Part shown: piece by piece, positions 55,990 to 64,000 of the stretch
How the letters are laid out: every line of letters starts with the position of its first letter
How positions within the stretch are numbered: position 1 is the first letter of the stretch
Origin: Leptotrichia sp. OH3620_COT-345
GTDB taxonomy: Bacteria; Fusobacteriota; Fusobacteriia; Fusobacteriales; Leptotrichiaceae
Reading direction: 5' to 3'
Assembly (NCBI RefSeq): GCF_003932895.1
Contig: NZ_RQYW01000005.1
Location: forward strand, 83,104-147,103
DNA length: 64,000 bases
Notes under the pieces: model-generated
Database searches by the model: none
The model's input: only the letters and a program-made list of their open reading frames with translations
What the model was told of the DNA's origin: nothing
Made by a program: the position numbers and the translations under genes

Positions 55990-56499
55990 ATGAAAAAAAT
56001 TTTACTGCTAATATTTATGATAATGTCATTAACAATTTTCGGAATATCAAAAACTGAAGGACTGGGACAAGATATCACTTCAAAAATAAAGTTTTTAATG
56101 ACACGCGATCAGTTTGAAAAAGTTATTCAGAGAAAGAAAATAAGAGAACAGAACGGAATAGTTTATTATGAAAATGTACAGGATCCCATAGGTTTGGAAC
56201 AGGAGCTTGCAAGTTTTATATTCACAAAAGATGGACTGATATCTTCGGTATTCAGTAGATTTACAGATTTACAAGGACATAAAAAAATATTTAATCAATA
56301 CCGTGAATATTTTAAAAATGTTCCAAAAAATAAACTTACAAAAATTGAAAATCTTAAAGACAATGCAATTTTATATTATAATGATAATATATTACTGTCA
56401 ATAAAATATTTTAACAATCAGACTTTAATAACAGTGCAGCTTTATAATAATGAAATATTAGATTATAGAATAAAAGAAATAAAAAATATAAAAGAATAA
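55990..56499 (+). CDS. Small secreted protein, unknown
   Basis: This 169-residue protein has a clear signal peptide (KKILLLIFMIMSLTIFGISK). The mature part (about 150 residues) is mixed alpha/beta, basic, with no cysteines and no recognised motif. It is probably periplasmic or surface-exposed. The ATG at 55990 fits the AAAGG ribosome site better than the one at 55984. It has no operon partner. No function is proposed. Confidence 0.7.
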   Translation: MKKILLLIFMIMSLTIFGISKTEGLGQDITSKIKFLMTRDQFEKVIQRKKIREQNGIVYYENVQDPIGLEQELASFIFTKDGLISSVFSRFTDLQGHKKIFNQYREYFKNVPKNKLTKIENLKDNAILYYNDNILLSIKYFNNQTLITVQLYNNEILDYRIKEIKNIKE

Positions 56500-56948
56500 T
56501 CTAATATAAGAGTGTAAAAATATAAAAATAAGTTTTAAAAGTTGAAGAGCAGAGGCAAAAATTAAAGTTATCCGTTCAATTTGTATGTAATATAAACAAA
56601 GGATAGTAAAACAATAACATTTTTCACAATTTGTTATCTTTTTTTAAATAATTATGATACGAAGTTTGTGATTTTGTTTGAATTATAACAAAAAAAGCCG
56701 GTACATTCCGGTTTTTTGTTATATTATTTAATTTATTGCTTAATAGGGGTTGTATTATTATACTATCATATTATAGATTATAGGGTATAACATTTTTTAA
56801 ATTATAAATTATTATTTTGATATAGATTATTTTATAATATAAATTTTATACTTTATAAAATCAGTAAAAAAATAGTTTTTAATTTTTTAAATATATTCTA
56901 TTTACAGTCAAAAAATACTCTTGATTCATAAAAACAAATGTTGTAAAT
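56500..56948. other. Gap between convergent genes
   Basis: About 450 bases without a gene. The only clear element is the hairpin terminator at 56688-56720. Confidence 0.4.
56688..56720. terminator. Terminator between convergent genes
   Basis: AACAAAAAA..CCGG pairs with CCGGTTTTTTGTT around the loop TACATT, with a bulged G. It is T-rich on both strands and can end transcription from either side. Confidence 0.75.
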
Positions 56949-57920
56949 TCAAATTTTATTTAACAATCCCACTGTATTTCTGACTTCTTCCATTTTTGCA
57001 GAAGCAACTGAACGTGCTTTTAAAGCTCCATTTTTTAAAATTTCATAAACATAATCCATATTTTTTTCAAGTTGTTCACGTTTTTCTCTGAAAGGAGTAA
57101 AATAATCCATAAATTTATCAAATAATTGATTTTTAGCATGTCCATATCCAAAATTTCCCACTAAGAATTTTTCTTTTAATTCTTCGACTTCTTTTTGTGT
57201 GGCAAAAAGAGAATATAATTTTGTTATATTATTATCAGGATTTTTAGGTTCTTCAAGAGGTGTAGAATCTGTAACAATACTCATAATCTGCTTTTTTATT
57301 TCCTTTTCGGAAATAAACATATTGATAATATTTCCATAAGATTTACTCATTTTGTCGCCATCTATTCCGGGGACTACCGCAAGATTTTCAACTATTTTTT
57401 CCTGAGGAAGTTTAAAAATTTCTTTTCTATAAGTTTCATTAAACTTAATAGCAATATCTCTTGTAATTTCCAAGTGCTGTTTCTGATCTTTACCTACAGG
57501 AACAACATCAGGGTCATACATTAATATATCAGCAGCCATTAAGACAGGATATGTAAACAGTCCTACATTAGATTTAATACCTTTGGCAACTTTATCCTTA
57601 TATGAATGAGCGCGCTCAAGCAGTCCCATAGGAGTGACATTTGACAATATCCATGAAAGTTCGGTATGCTCCGGAACATCAGACTGTAAAAATATCGTTG
57701 ATTTTTCAGGATCAAGTCCTAAAGCAAGATAATCAAGAATAGCATCTATTGTATTTTTTTTAAGGCTTTCTCCGTCAGGTGATGAAGTAAGAGCGTGATA
57801 ATTTGCAAGGAAATAAAATCCTTCATATTTATCCTGAAATTCCACAAATTGTTTTATTGCCCCGAAATAGTTACCTATATGGAGAGTACCGCTTGGCTGA
57901 ATGCCTGATAAACTTCTCAT
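56949..57920 (-). CDS. trpS: Tryptophanyl-tRNA synthetase
   Basis: TrpS charges tRNA-Trp. It has 323 residues, class Ic. The HIGH-type motif is SGTLHIGNY near residues 10-18, and the KMSKS loop is DKMSKSYGN near residue 195. The Trp pocket segments YPVLMAADILMYDPDVVPVGKDQ (in part: MAADILMYDPDVVPVG) and QKQHLEITRDIA are conserved. ATG 57920 has CGGAGG five bases upstream; the upstream in-frame ATG at 57941 lies before that site. No T-box leader is visible upstream. Confidence 0.96.
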   Translation of the reverse strand: MRSLSGIQPSGTLHIGNYFGAIKQFVEFQDKYEGFYFLANYHALTSSPDGESLKKNTIDAILDYLALGLDPEKSTIFLQSDVPEHTELSWILSNVTPMGLLERAHSYKDKVAKGIKSNVGLFTYPVLMAADILMYDPDVVPVGKDQKQHLEITRDIAIKFNETYRKEIFKLPQEKIVENLAVVPGIDGDKMSKSYGNIINMFISEKEIKKQIMSIVTDSTPLEEPKNPDNNITKLYSLFATQKEVEELKEKFLVGNFGYGHAKNQLFDKFMDYFTPFREKREQLEKNMDYVYEILKNGALKARSVASAKMEEVRNTVGLLNKI

Positions 57921-58146
57921 AAAAACCTCCGTTATGTACAAATGTTATAAATGAAGATATCCTAATAAGTTAAAAATTATAATTATAATATACAATAATA
58001 TATGTTTAAAAAATATAAATTTTTCAGTTTATATATATTATAAAGATTAATAAAATATATAAAATAATATATTTTTTGACTTAATCTGGATAATCCGAAA
58101 TTACAGTGTAAAAAATTATAGCACTTTTATTTTATATTTTCAACTA

Positions 58147-58175
58147 TTGACAAATTAAAATATAGAGGTTAAAAT
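58147..58175 (+). promoter_or_regulatory. Strong promoter P1 upstream of the LacI gene
   Basis: A perfect TTGACA (58147-58152) and TAAAAT (58170-58175) are 17 bases apart. The LacI-type operator at 58181 sits over the expected transcription start. The first gene downstream is 450 bases away. Confidence 0.7.
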
Positions 58176-58180
58176 ATATT

Positions 58181-58194
58181 TGTTAACGATAACA
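58181..58194. promoter_or_regulatory. LacI-family operator O1
   Basis: TGTTAACGATAACA is a pseudo-palindrome with the central CG typical of LacI/GalR-family operators. It lies six bases after the -10 of P1. Confidence 0.8.
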
Positions 58195-58552
58195 TTTTAA
58201 AAAACGGAATACATTTTTAATAAATTTTTTTGACATATTTTACATATCCGCTTTTATAGTGGAAAATGCAATCAAGGTTGTTTCATAAAATTTTTAAATT
58301 ATGACTGATATATTTTTTGAGGGTATAAAGGGTATAAGCTGTTATTTATATCAATTATATAAAAATAAGAGAATATTAACAATTCAGTGTACTTTATAAC
58401 TTAATGGAACAATCTTGTTTTGCGTTATATTCTTAAATGTCATTTACAATATATCCTGCCTACATGATGGAATATTATAGCTTTTCCAAAATAAAACAAA
58501 CCTATATTTAGTTAGTATATTATATAAAATACGGTTTATATTTTTAGAGAAT
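58195..58552. other. Untranslated region between P1/O1 and P2/O2
   Basis: About 360 bases with no frame that has a start and ribosome site. A further TTGACA at 58230 shows another promoter-like pattern. The stretch could be a long leader, a small RNA or the remains of a gene. Confidence 0.35.
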
Positions 58553-58581
58553 TTTAAATATACTTTATTGTTTCATATAAA
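58553..58581 (+). promoter_or_regulatory. Promoter P2 of the LacI-sugar transport operon
   Basis: TTTAAA (58553-58558) and TATAAA (58576-58581) are 17 bases apart. The operator at 58583 begins one base after the -10. Confidence 0.55.
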
Positions 58582-58582
58582 C

Positions 58583-58598
58583 TTGTTAACGATAACAA
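58583..58598. promoter_or_regulatory. LacI-family operator O2
   Basis: TTGTTAACGATAACAA, identical in its 14-base core to O1, lies 30 bases before the start of the LacI-family gene. It implies autoregulation of the regulator and the transport operon behind it. Confidence 0.85.
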
Positions 58599-58628
58599 TA
58601 TTGAAAAATATATAATCAGGAGAGATTT

Positions 58629-59627
58629 ATGAAAAATATAACTATTAAAGATGTAGCGGAAAAATGCGGAGTTTCTGCACAAACAGTTTCGAGAGTATTG
58701 AATGAAAGTGAAAATGTCAGAGAAAGTACAAGAAAATTTATAAAAGAAAAAATAAAAGAGCTTGGTTATAAACCTAATTTATATGCCAAAAATTTAAGTA
58801 GCAGAAAAACAAAAAATATACTGGTTTCTATAAGGAGAAGTAAAGGGCATACAGCAACTATATGGACGAATATATTGGTCAGTGAAATTTTTGCCTGTAA
58901 TAGAGACAAAAATATATCTCTGTTCATGGAGCAGTATTATGAAGATAAAGACTTAAAAAATTCATTGCTGAACACATCAAATACATTTATTGACGGCGCT
59001 GTTATATTTTATGAAAAGGAAAATGACAAAAGAATTGAAATTCTAAAAAAAGAAAGAATACCTTTCATTATTCTTGGAAAAAGTTATTCGGATGAAGATA
59101 CATATATTTCAAATGATGATTTTAACTCGGTTTTTAAAGGAACTGAATATCTTTTTGAAAAGAATATAGAAAATATAGTTTTTATTACAGCAAATCCCAC
59201 ACCTATGAATATAGAAAGGAAAAACGGGATTATAGAAGCATACAGGAAAAAAGGCAAATCTCTTGAAAAACTTAGAATTATTGAAAGGATGAACAATCAA
59301 AAGGAAATATATGGACTTGTAAAAGAGCTATACAACAAAAAATCAATGCCTGAAGCATTTTTTGTATCAGGAGATGAAAAGGCGGTGGCAGTTTTAAAAG
59401 CCTTAAATGATCTTCGGATAAAAATTCCTGATGAAATTTCTGTCTTGGGATTGGACAATATACCAATTTCAGAATATTTTTTTCCGGCATTGACGACAGT
59501 AGCTTTAAATTATAAAAAAATATCTGAAAGAGTTTATGAAAAGTTAAGTAATATGATGAATGGAATAAAAGAATATTCTGAAGAAATTCCCGGAGAAATT
59601 GTTCAAAGGGAGAGTGTGAGAAAATAA
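58629..59627 (+). CDS. LacI-family transcriptional regulator
   Basis: This 332-residue repressor has the LacI helix-turn-helix at its N terminus (TIKDVAEKCGVSAQTVSRVLNE), the hinge KELGYKPNLYAKNLSSRKT and a periplasmic-binding-like sugar domain (about 60-325) with ALTTVALNYKKISERVYEKL near the end. The hinge and helix are complete, so it should bind the two operators seen upstream. It is followed 83 bases later by a sugar-binding lipoprotein gene, making it the local regulator. The inducer is unknown. The start follows CAGGAGAG. Confidence 0.92.
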   Translation: MKNITIKDVAEKCGVSAQTVSRVLNESENVRESTRKFIKEKIKELGYKPNLYAKNLSSRKTKNILVSIRRSKGHTATIWTNILVSEIFACNRDKNISLFMEQYYEDKDLKNSLLNTSNTFIDGAVIFYEKENDKRIEILKKERIPFIILGKSYSDEDTYISNDDFNSVFKGTEYLFEKNIENIVFITANPTPMNIERKNGIIEAYRKKGKSLEKLRIIERMNNQKEIYGLVKELYNKKSMPEAFFVSGDEKAVAVLKALNDLRIKIPDEISVLGLDNIPISEYFFPALTTVALNYKKISERVYEKLSNMMNGIKEYSEEIPGEIVQRESVRK

Positions 59628-59710
59628 ATTTAAATATTGGATAGTTGGAATGAAAGGAGGATAGAAGTTTATAGGCTACCAAAAAAAAGTTGAAAAGGAG
59701 AGTGGAACAA

Positions 59711-61012
59711 ATGAAAAGAAAAATTGGTTTTTTAATATTTTTAAGTTTATTTTTACTGATTTTAAGTTGCGGAGGAAATCAAAATAAAACAAAAGACGGG
59801 AAAGTAAAACTTGTTTTTTATTATCCTGTTAATGTAGGCGGCCCTGTGGCAAAGATAGTTGAAAAACTTACAAAAGATTTTAATGAGGAAAATCCGGATA
59901 TAGAAGTGGAAGCCGTTTATACAGGAAATTATGATGATACTGTGACAAAAATCCAGACTGCCGCTCAAGGAGGAAATCCTCCCGATTTATTTGTAAGTCT
60001 GGCAACACAAAGATTTACAATGGCTTCAAGCGGTATGGCCATGCCTCTGGATGAACTTATAAAAGAGGATGGAGAAGAAGGGAAAAAGTATATTGACGAT
60101 TTTCTTGAAGGATTTATGGAAGATTCTTATGTGGATGGGAAAATATATTCAATACCTTTTCAGAGAAGTACAATGGTTCTTTATTATAACAAGGATATTT
60201 TCAAAGAAGTAGGTTTGGATCCTGAAAAAGCACCTGAAACATGGGAAGAGCTTGTAGAAATAGCAGGAAAAATCGCAAATGACAAAAGAAAAGGTGTAGG
60301 AATAGCATTGAATTCAGGTTCGGCTCAATGGGCATTTACAGGATTTGCACTTCAGAATAGTATTGACGGTAAAAATTTAATGAGTGAAGATGGGAAAAAA
60401 GTATTTTTCAACACACCTGAAAATGTAGAAGCACTTCAATTTTGGATTGATTTACAGAAAAAATATAAAGTAATGGCGGAAGGTATAGTTCAGTGGACAG
60501 ATTTGCCGTCACAATTTTTGGCAGAAGAAGTTGCCATGATATATCATACTACAGGGAATTTATCCAACATAGCAAAAAATTCTAAATTTAACTATGGAGT
60601 GGCATTCTTGCCCGCACATAAGAGAAAAGGTGCACCTACAGGAGGAGGGAATTTCTATATTTCTTCAGGAATATCTCCGGAAAAACAAAAAGCTGCATGG
60701 AAGTTTATAAAGTACCTTACAACAGCAGAAAGAGCAGCACAATGGAGTGTGGATACAGGATACGTGGCAACGAGAAAAAGTGCTTTTGAAACAGATATAG
60801 TAAAAAATTATTATAAGGAAAGACCCCAAGCAAAAGTGGCGTATGAGCAGCTTCAGTTTGCAAAACCTGAGCTGACAACTTACAATGCAGCTGAGATATG
60901 GAGAATATTAAATGATAACATACAGTCTGCAATAACAGGAGAAAAAACAGCAAAAGAAGCTTTGGATAATGCACAGAAAGAGGCTGCTGAAGTACTGAAA
61001 GATTTTAACTGA
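59711..61012 (+). CDS. CUT1 ABC transporter substrate-binding lipoprotein (UgpB-like)
   Basis: This 433-residue lipoprotein has a leader ending in the lipobox LILSC followed by GGNQNK. The mature domain is a family 1 extracellular solute-binding protein. Segments such as PFQRSTMVLYYNKDIFKEVGL, PETWEELVE, KFNYGVAFLP and TGYVATRKSAFE follow the UgpB (glycerol-3-phosphate/glycerophosphodiester) pattern, but sugar binders share them, so the ligand is left open. ATG 59711 was chosen; the TTG at 59690 precedes the AGGAGAG ribosome site. It is the first gene of the transport operon. Confidence 0.9.
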   Translation: MKRKIGFLIFLSLFLLILSCGGNQNKTKDGKVKLVFYYPVNVGGPVAKIVEKLTKDFNEENPDIEVEAVYTGNYDDTVTKIQTAAQGGNPPDLFVSLATQRFTMASSGMAMPLDELIKEDGEEGKKYIDDFLEGFMEDSYVDGKIYSIPFQRSTMVLYYNKDIFKEVGLDPEKAPETWEELVEIAGKIANDKRKGVGIALNSGSAQWAFTGFALQNSIDGKNLMSEDGKKVFFNTPENVEALQFWIDLQKKYKVMAEGIVQWTDLPSQFLAEEVAMIYHTTGNLSNIAKNSKFNYGVAFLPAHKRKGAPTGGGNFYISSGISPEKQKAAWKFIKYLTTAERAAQWSVDTGYVATRKSAFETDIVKNYYKERPQAKVAYEQLQFAKPELTTYNAAEIWRILNDNIQSAITGEKTAKEALDNAQKEAAEVLKDFN

Positions 61013-61029
61013 TTTTTACAGGAGGTAAA

Positions 61030-61920
61030 ATGGATACGAAACTGAAAAGAAAATTGAAAGAAAATATAACGGGTTTTTTGCTGCTTTTGCCTTCTTTAAT
61101 ATTTATGGTCGGATTTACTGTTTTACCTGTTTTTAAGAGTTTTTATCTGAGTTTTACAAAATATACTTTAGGAATGAAAAAACCTTTATGGTCAGGTTTC
61201 AGTAACTATATCAGTCTGTTCAAAAGTGAAATTTTCTGGAAGGTAATGTATAATACAATATTTTTTTCCGTGATAACAGTTGTTCCATGTATGGTTTTAG
61301 GATTGACACTGGCATTTTTAGTAAACCGTAAAAGTAAATCGGTGAGTATATTGAGAACTGTATATTTTTATCCTGTAGTTATGCCGATGATAGCTGTGGC
61401 AAGCATATGGATGTTTATATATATGGGGAAAAATGGTCTTTTAGACCAGTGGCTGTCAGCTTTAGGAATGAAACCTCTGAATGTATTGTCAAATAAAAAT
61501 ACGGTTTTACCTTTTATGGCAATAATGTATGTATGGAAAGAATCGGGATATCTAATGATTTTTTTTCTTGCAGGATTACAGGGAATATCCGAAGATTTAT
61601 TTGAATCAGCCAGAATAGATGGAGCAGGATTCTGGGTAATGCTTAAAAATATTACTTTGCCTTTGCTAAAACCTACAATGATTTTTGTATCGACAATAGC
61701 ATTGACAAATTGTTTTAAATTAGTAGATCACATAGTTATAATGACTGAAGGTGCTCCAAACAATGGAAGTACTTTGCTGTTATATTATATTTACCAGCAG
61801 GGATTCACAAATTTCAACTATGGAAGATCATCGGCACTGACAGTGATAATGCTGTTTTTACTTCTTTTTGTATCTTTGCCGAGATTTTTCAGACAGGATA
61901 AAAAAGCATTTTACAATTAA
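61030..61920 (+). CDS. CUT1 ABC transporter permease (UgpA/MalF-like)
   Basis: This 296-residue permease has six predicted helices beginning with FLLLLPSLIFMVGFTVLPVF. The cytoplasmic EAA loop reads ESARIDGAGFWVMLKNITLPLLKP (given in part), which contacts the ATPase. Length is typical of the shorter UgpA/LacF subunit. It starts 17 bases after the binding-protein gene with CAGGAGG and is followed 21 bases later by its partner permease. Confidence 0.9.
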   Translation: MDTKLKRKLKENITGFLLLLPSLIFMVGFTVLPVFKSFYLSFTKYTLGMKKPLWSGFSNYISLFKSEIFWKVMYNTIFFSVITVVPCMVLGLTLAFLVNRKSKSVSILRTVYFYPVVMPMIAVASIWMFIYMGKNGLLDQWLSALGMKPLNVLSNKNTVLPFMAIMYVWKESGYLMIFFLAGLQGISEDLFESARIDGAGFWVMLKNITLPLLKPTMIFVSTIALTNCFKLVDHIVIMTEGAPNNGSTLLLYYIYQQGFTNFNYGRSSALTVIMLFLLLFVSLPRFFRQDKKAFYN

Positions 61921-61941
61921 TTTTTAAAATAGGGGTCAAAT

Positions 61942-62766
61942 ATGAATATAATAGAAAAAGGGAAAAACTCGATAATTACGGTATTGGCTTTTATCATAGC
62001 TATAATCTGGCTTATACCTTTAATATGGATGGTAGGGACAGCTTTTACCGAACCGTCTTTTAGTATGTCGCTATTTCCGAAAACTCCGTTTACTCTGAAA
62101 AACATTATATATGTGTGGAATGCCGTTCCTTTTAAGATATATTATATAAATACTCTAATACTTGTAACAATAACATTTATTATTCAAGTATTTACTTCGA
62201 CTATGGCAGCATATGCTTTAGCTGTAATGGAACTGAAATGGGCAAAATATGTATTTATTATAATATTTATGCAGATAATTATACCTAATGATGTTCTAAT
62301 AACTCCGAATTTTATGACTTTGAAGGACTTAAGTCTTATAAATACAAAACTTGGGATTATGATTCCGTTTTTAGGTACCGCTTTTGGGATATTTCTGCTA
62401 AGGCAGCATTTTAAAACTATACCGAAATCATTAGCGGAGGCTGCAAGAATAGACGGTGCCAATACATGGCAGATAATCTGGAAAATTTATATGCCTTGTG
62501 CAAAGCCTGCTTATCTTTCATTCGGAGTAGTCTCGGTAAGTTATCACTGGAATAATTATTTATGGCCGTTGATTGTTACAAATTCAGTACAGAACAGAAC
62601 TTTGACAGTAGGATTGGCTCTTTTTGCAAAATCTAAAGAAGCAACAATGCAATGGGCAAATGTAAGTGCTGCCACTTTTATAATAATATTCCCACTCATT
62701 GTTATATTTTTCATATTACAGAAAAGATTTATAAACAGTTTCATAAGTTCGGGAATAAAAGAATAG
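61942..62766 (+). CDS. CUT1 ABC transporter permease (UgpE/MalG-like)
   Basis: This 274-residue permease has six helices. Its EAA loop reads AEAARIDGANTWQIIWKI and comes late in the protein, as in MalG/UgpE. The C terminus QKRFINSFISSGIKE (FxxG..xGAxKG type) is conserved in the family. The last gene of the operon codes for an MBL-fold protein and not for an ATPase, so the importer must use an ATP-binding subunit encoded elsewhere, as is usual for CUT1 importers in Firmicutes and Fusobacteria (MsmK/UgpC type). Confidence 0.9.
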   Translation: MNIIEKGKNSIITVLAFIIAIIWLIPLIWMVGTAFTEPSFSMSLFPKTPFTLKNIIYVWNAVPFKIYYINTLILVTITFIIQVFTSTMAAYALAVMELKWAKYVFIIIFMQIIIPNDVLITPNFMTLKDLSLINTKLGIMIPFLGTAFGIFLLRQHFKTIPKSLAEAARIDGANTWQIIWKIYMPCAKPAYLSFGVVSVSYHWNNYLWPLIVTNSVQNRTLTVGLALFAKSKEATMQWANVSAATFIIIFPLIVIFFILQKRFINSFISSGIKE

Positions 62767-62778
62767 GAAGTGACTTTA

Positions 62779-63468
62779 GTGAAAAAATTAAAATTTTTGG
62801 GAATCGGATCAGCTTTTAATCCGGTTCTTGATAATACAAGTGCATTTTTTACATATAATGAGAATTTTTATTTAATAGATTGCGGTGAAAGTGTTTTTCG
62901 GAAAATATGGAACTTAAAGGAAATGCTGGACAGTAAGGAAATTTTTATTCTTATAACTCATTTTCATTGTGATCACGTAGGAAGTTTAGGTTCTCTCGTA
63001 TCTTATCTTTATTTAAAGAAAGGAAAGATTCCGTATATTATACATCCCACAAAAAAAATAATATCATATTTGGAAATGGTTGGAGTAGAAAAAAAATTTT
63101 ATAAGTATAGAAATAAACTTCCTGAAATATCCAAAGTAAAAAATCGTGAAATTGAAGTGAAACATGTAAATGATATGACATGTTACGGATATGAAATTAT
63201 TTTTCCCGATGAAACGGTATACTACAGTGGAGATGCTGTTGAAATACCTGAAGAAATATTTCAAAAATATTTTTCAGGTGAAATAACGGAAATATATCAG
63301 GACACATGTAGTTATATAGATAAAAATCCAACACATGGAAATATTTTTTATTTAGAAAAAATATTTCCTTCGGATAAAAGAAACAGGGTTTACTGTATGC
63401 ATTTAGACAATGATTTCAGAGACACTATTGAAAAAAAGGGATTTGGAAAGATAGAATATATTGATTAA
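62779..63468 (+). CDS. MBL-fold metallo-hydrolase
   Basis: This 229-residue protein has the metallo-beta-lactamase fold. The metal motif is THFHCDHVGS (HxHxDH, with His67, His69 and Asp71 or near). Further ligands are the Asp in YYSGDAVE and the His in CMHLDNDF; THGNIF supplies another His. The pattern is that of RNase Z/PhnP-like phosphodiesterases, but specificity is unknown. GTG 62779 lies eight bases after AGGAAG; the GTG at 62770 is part of that site. Its place at the end of a UgpB-like import operon suggests work on the imported compound. Confidence 0.85.
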   Translation: MKKLKFLGIGSAFNPVLDNTSAFFTYNENFYLIDCGESVFRKIWNLKEMLDSKEIFILITHFHCDHVGSLGSLVSYLYLKKGKIPYIIHPTKKIISYLEMVGVEKKFYKYRNKLPEISKVKNREIEVKHVNDMTCYGYEIIFPDETVYYSGDAVEIPEEIFQKYFSGEITEIYQDTCSYIDKNPTHGNIFYLEKIFPSDKRNRVYCMHLDNDFRDTIEKKGFGKIEYID

Positions 63469-63565
63469 TATTTTATATATTTTTCAAAAAAGATGAACTG
63501 AAAATAATTCAATTCTGTGAAGGTTAATGACCGATTTAGTCAATAAATTGATAAATAATAATCTG

Positions 63566-63605
63566 AAAGTGTAATTCAGAATTATAGTGGATTACACTTT
63601 TTTCT
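63566..63605 (+). terminator. Terminator after the MBL gene
   Basis: AAAGTGTAAT (63566-63575) pairs perfectly with ATTACACTTT (63591-63600) around a 15-base loop, and TTTC follows. It closes the sugar import operon. Confidence 0.85.
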
Positions 63606-63799
63606 TTTATTTAATAATATTTTTTATTATAACAATTCTTTCCAACTTTAAATTTAAAAAAATTTAATATATCATTTCTTAATTTCTTTACATTTCATTG
63701 AATGTAAGTTTATCAAAATATTTTTATCAGAGGGTGTCTGAAAGCTTAAAATTTATCATATTTTTAATATTGTTTTTACTTTTTAAATTAACAGAGTTA

Positions 63800-63876
63800 T
63801 GATAAAACTAATATTCTATCATTTACAACTGTTAAAATTTCCATTAAAATCTGTTATTTTAACAACAGTTTTATCA
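63800..63876. repeat. Nested inverted repeat near the right edge
   Basis: TGATAAAACT (63800-63809) pairs with AGTTTTATCA (63867-63876). CTGTTAAAAT (63829-63838) pairs with ATTTTAACA plus CAG (63856-63868). Together they form a long imperfect hairpin. The surrounding 63606-64000 has no gene. Confidence 0.5.
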
Positions 63877-64000
63877 AACAAAATTACAACCTGCAAAAAC
63901 TCAATTTAAAGGAAATAATATAACTATAAGAATTTTCATTGAAATTTTGTAAAAAATAAGATATAATTCACTAAAATATCAAAAATTAAATTAATAAATA

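Noticed and set aside
57921..58140. T-box or other riboswitch leader for trpS
   Set aside because: No specifier hairpin, no T-box sequence and no terminator/antiterminator pair could be found upstream on the minus strand.

Overview
The window is very AT-rich chromosomal DNA from an anaerobic, fermentative diderm bacterium. Protein style, strong GGAGG ribosome sites, a Na+-type F-ATP synthase c subunit, KdsA (LPS core) and mgl/gal fermentation genes together suggest Fusobacteriota, most likely the Leptotrichia/Leptotrichiaceae branch. This assignment is an inference from family resemblance; no rRNA gene is present to settle it.

Layout. (1) 1-10.2 kb: galactose locus. A ROK repressor (cut by the left edge) precedes mglB-mglA-mglC (galactose ABC importer), galK-galM, then galE-galT, which together take external galactose to UDP-glucose/glucose-1-P. 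A hairpin sits between mglB and mglA, and a strong terminator follows galT. (2) 10.4-15.0 kb: a Sel1/TPR repeat protein, threonine aldolase, a Cof-type HAD phosphatase, a decayed gene, tpiA and secG. (3) 15.6-25.0 kb: SAM methyltransferase, atpZ, atpI-like gene and the complete atpBEFHAGDC operon, whose c subunit carries the sodium ligand set, then a DUF4912 protein. (4) 25.2-26.9 kb: a minus-strand accessory spot with an intact small membrane protein and a gene broken by at least three frameshifts. (5) 27.1-33.6 kb: dapB-dapH (lysine/diaminopimelate), a secreted TPR protein, recA-recX, plsC, rdgB and a frameshifted DJ-1/PfpI gene. (6) 33.9-42.4 kb: divergent GntR regulator and an operon with a fused FdrA-DUF1116 protein (AllF-AllG type), DUF2877 (AllH type), an MFS carrier, ureidoglycolate dehydrogenase (allD) and a dicarboxylate/amino-acid symporter. 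This looks like an oxalurate/oxamate carbamoyltransferase module of purine (allantoin) nitrogen use, and it is the most unusual gene arrangement here. (7) 42.6-49.2 kb: YciI-like protein and gdhA on the minus strand, then kdsA, gapN, a class V aminotransferase and lgt. (8) 49.6-57.9 kb: HTH/coiled-coil protein, an RNA methyltransferase-like protein, an orphan DhaM-type EIIA, rimM, an alpha/beta hydrolase (minus), trmD, a gamma-carbonic-anhydrase-like protein, two small orphan envelope proteins and trpS (minus). (9) 58.6-63.5 kb: LacI regulator, a UgpB-A-E-like CUT1 sugar importer without its own ATPase, and an MBL-fold hydrolase. Two identical LacI-type operators lie upstream, each just downstream of a good promoter.

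No tRNA, rRNA, CRISPR array or intact transposase gene was recognised. Three genes are clearly broken. Start codons were moved from the longest possible reading frame wherever the upstream start lies in or before the ribosome site.
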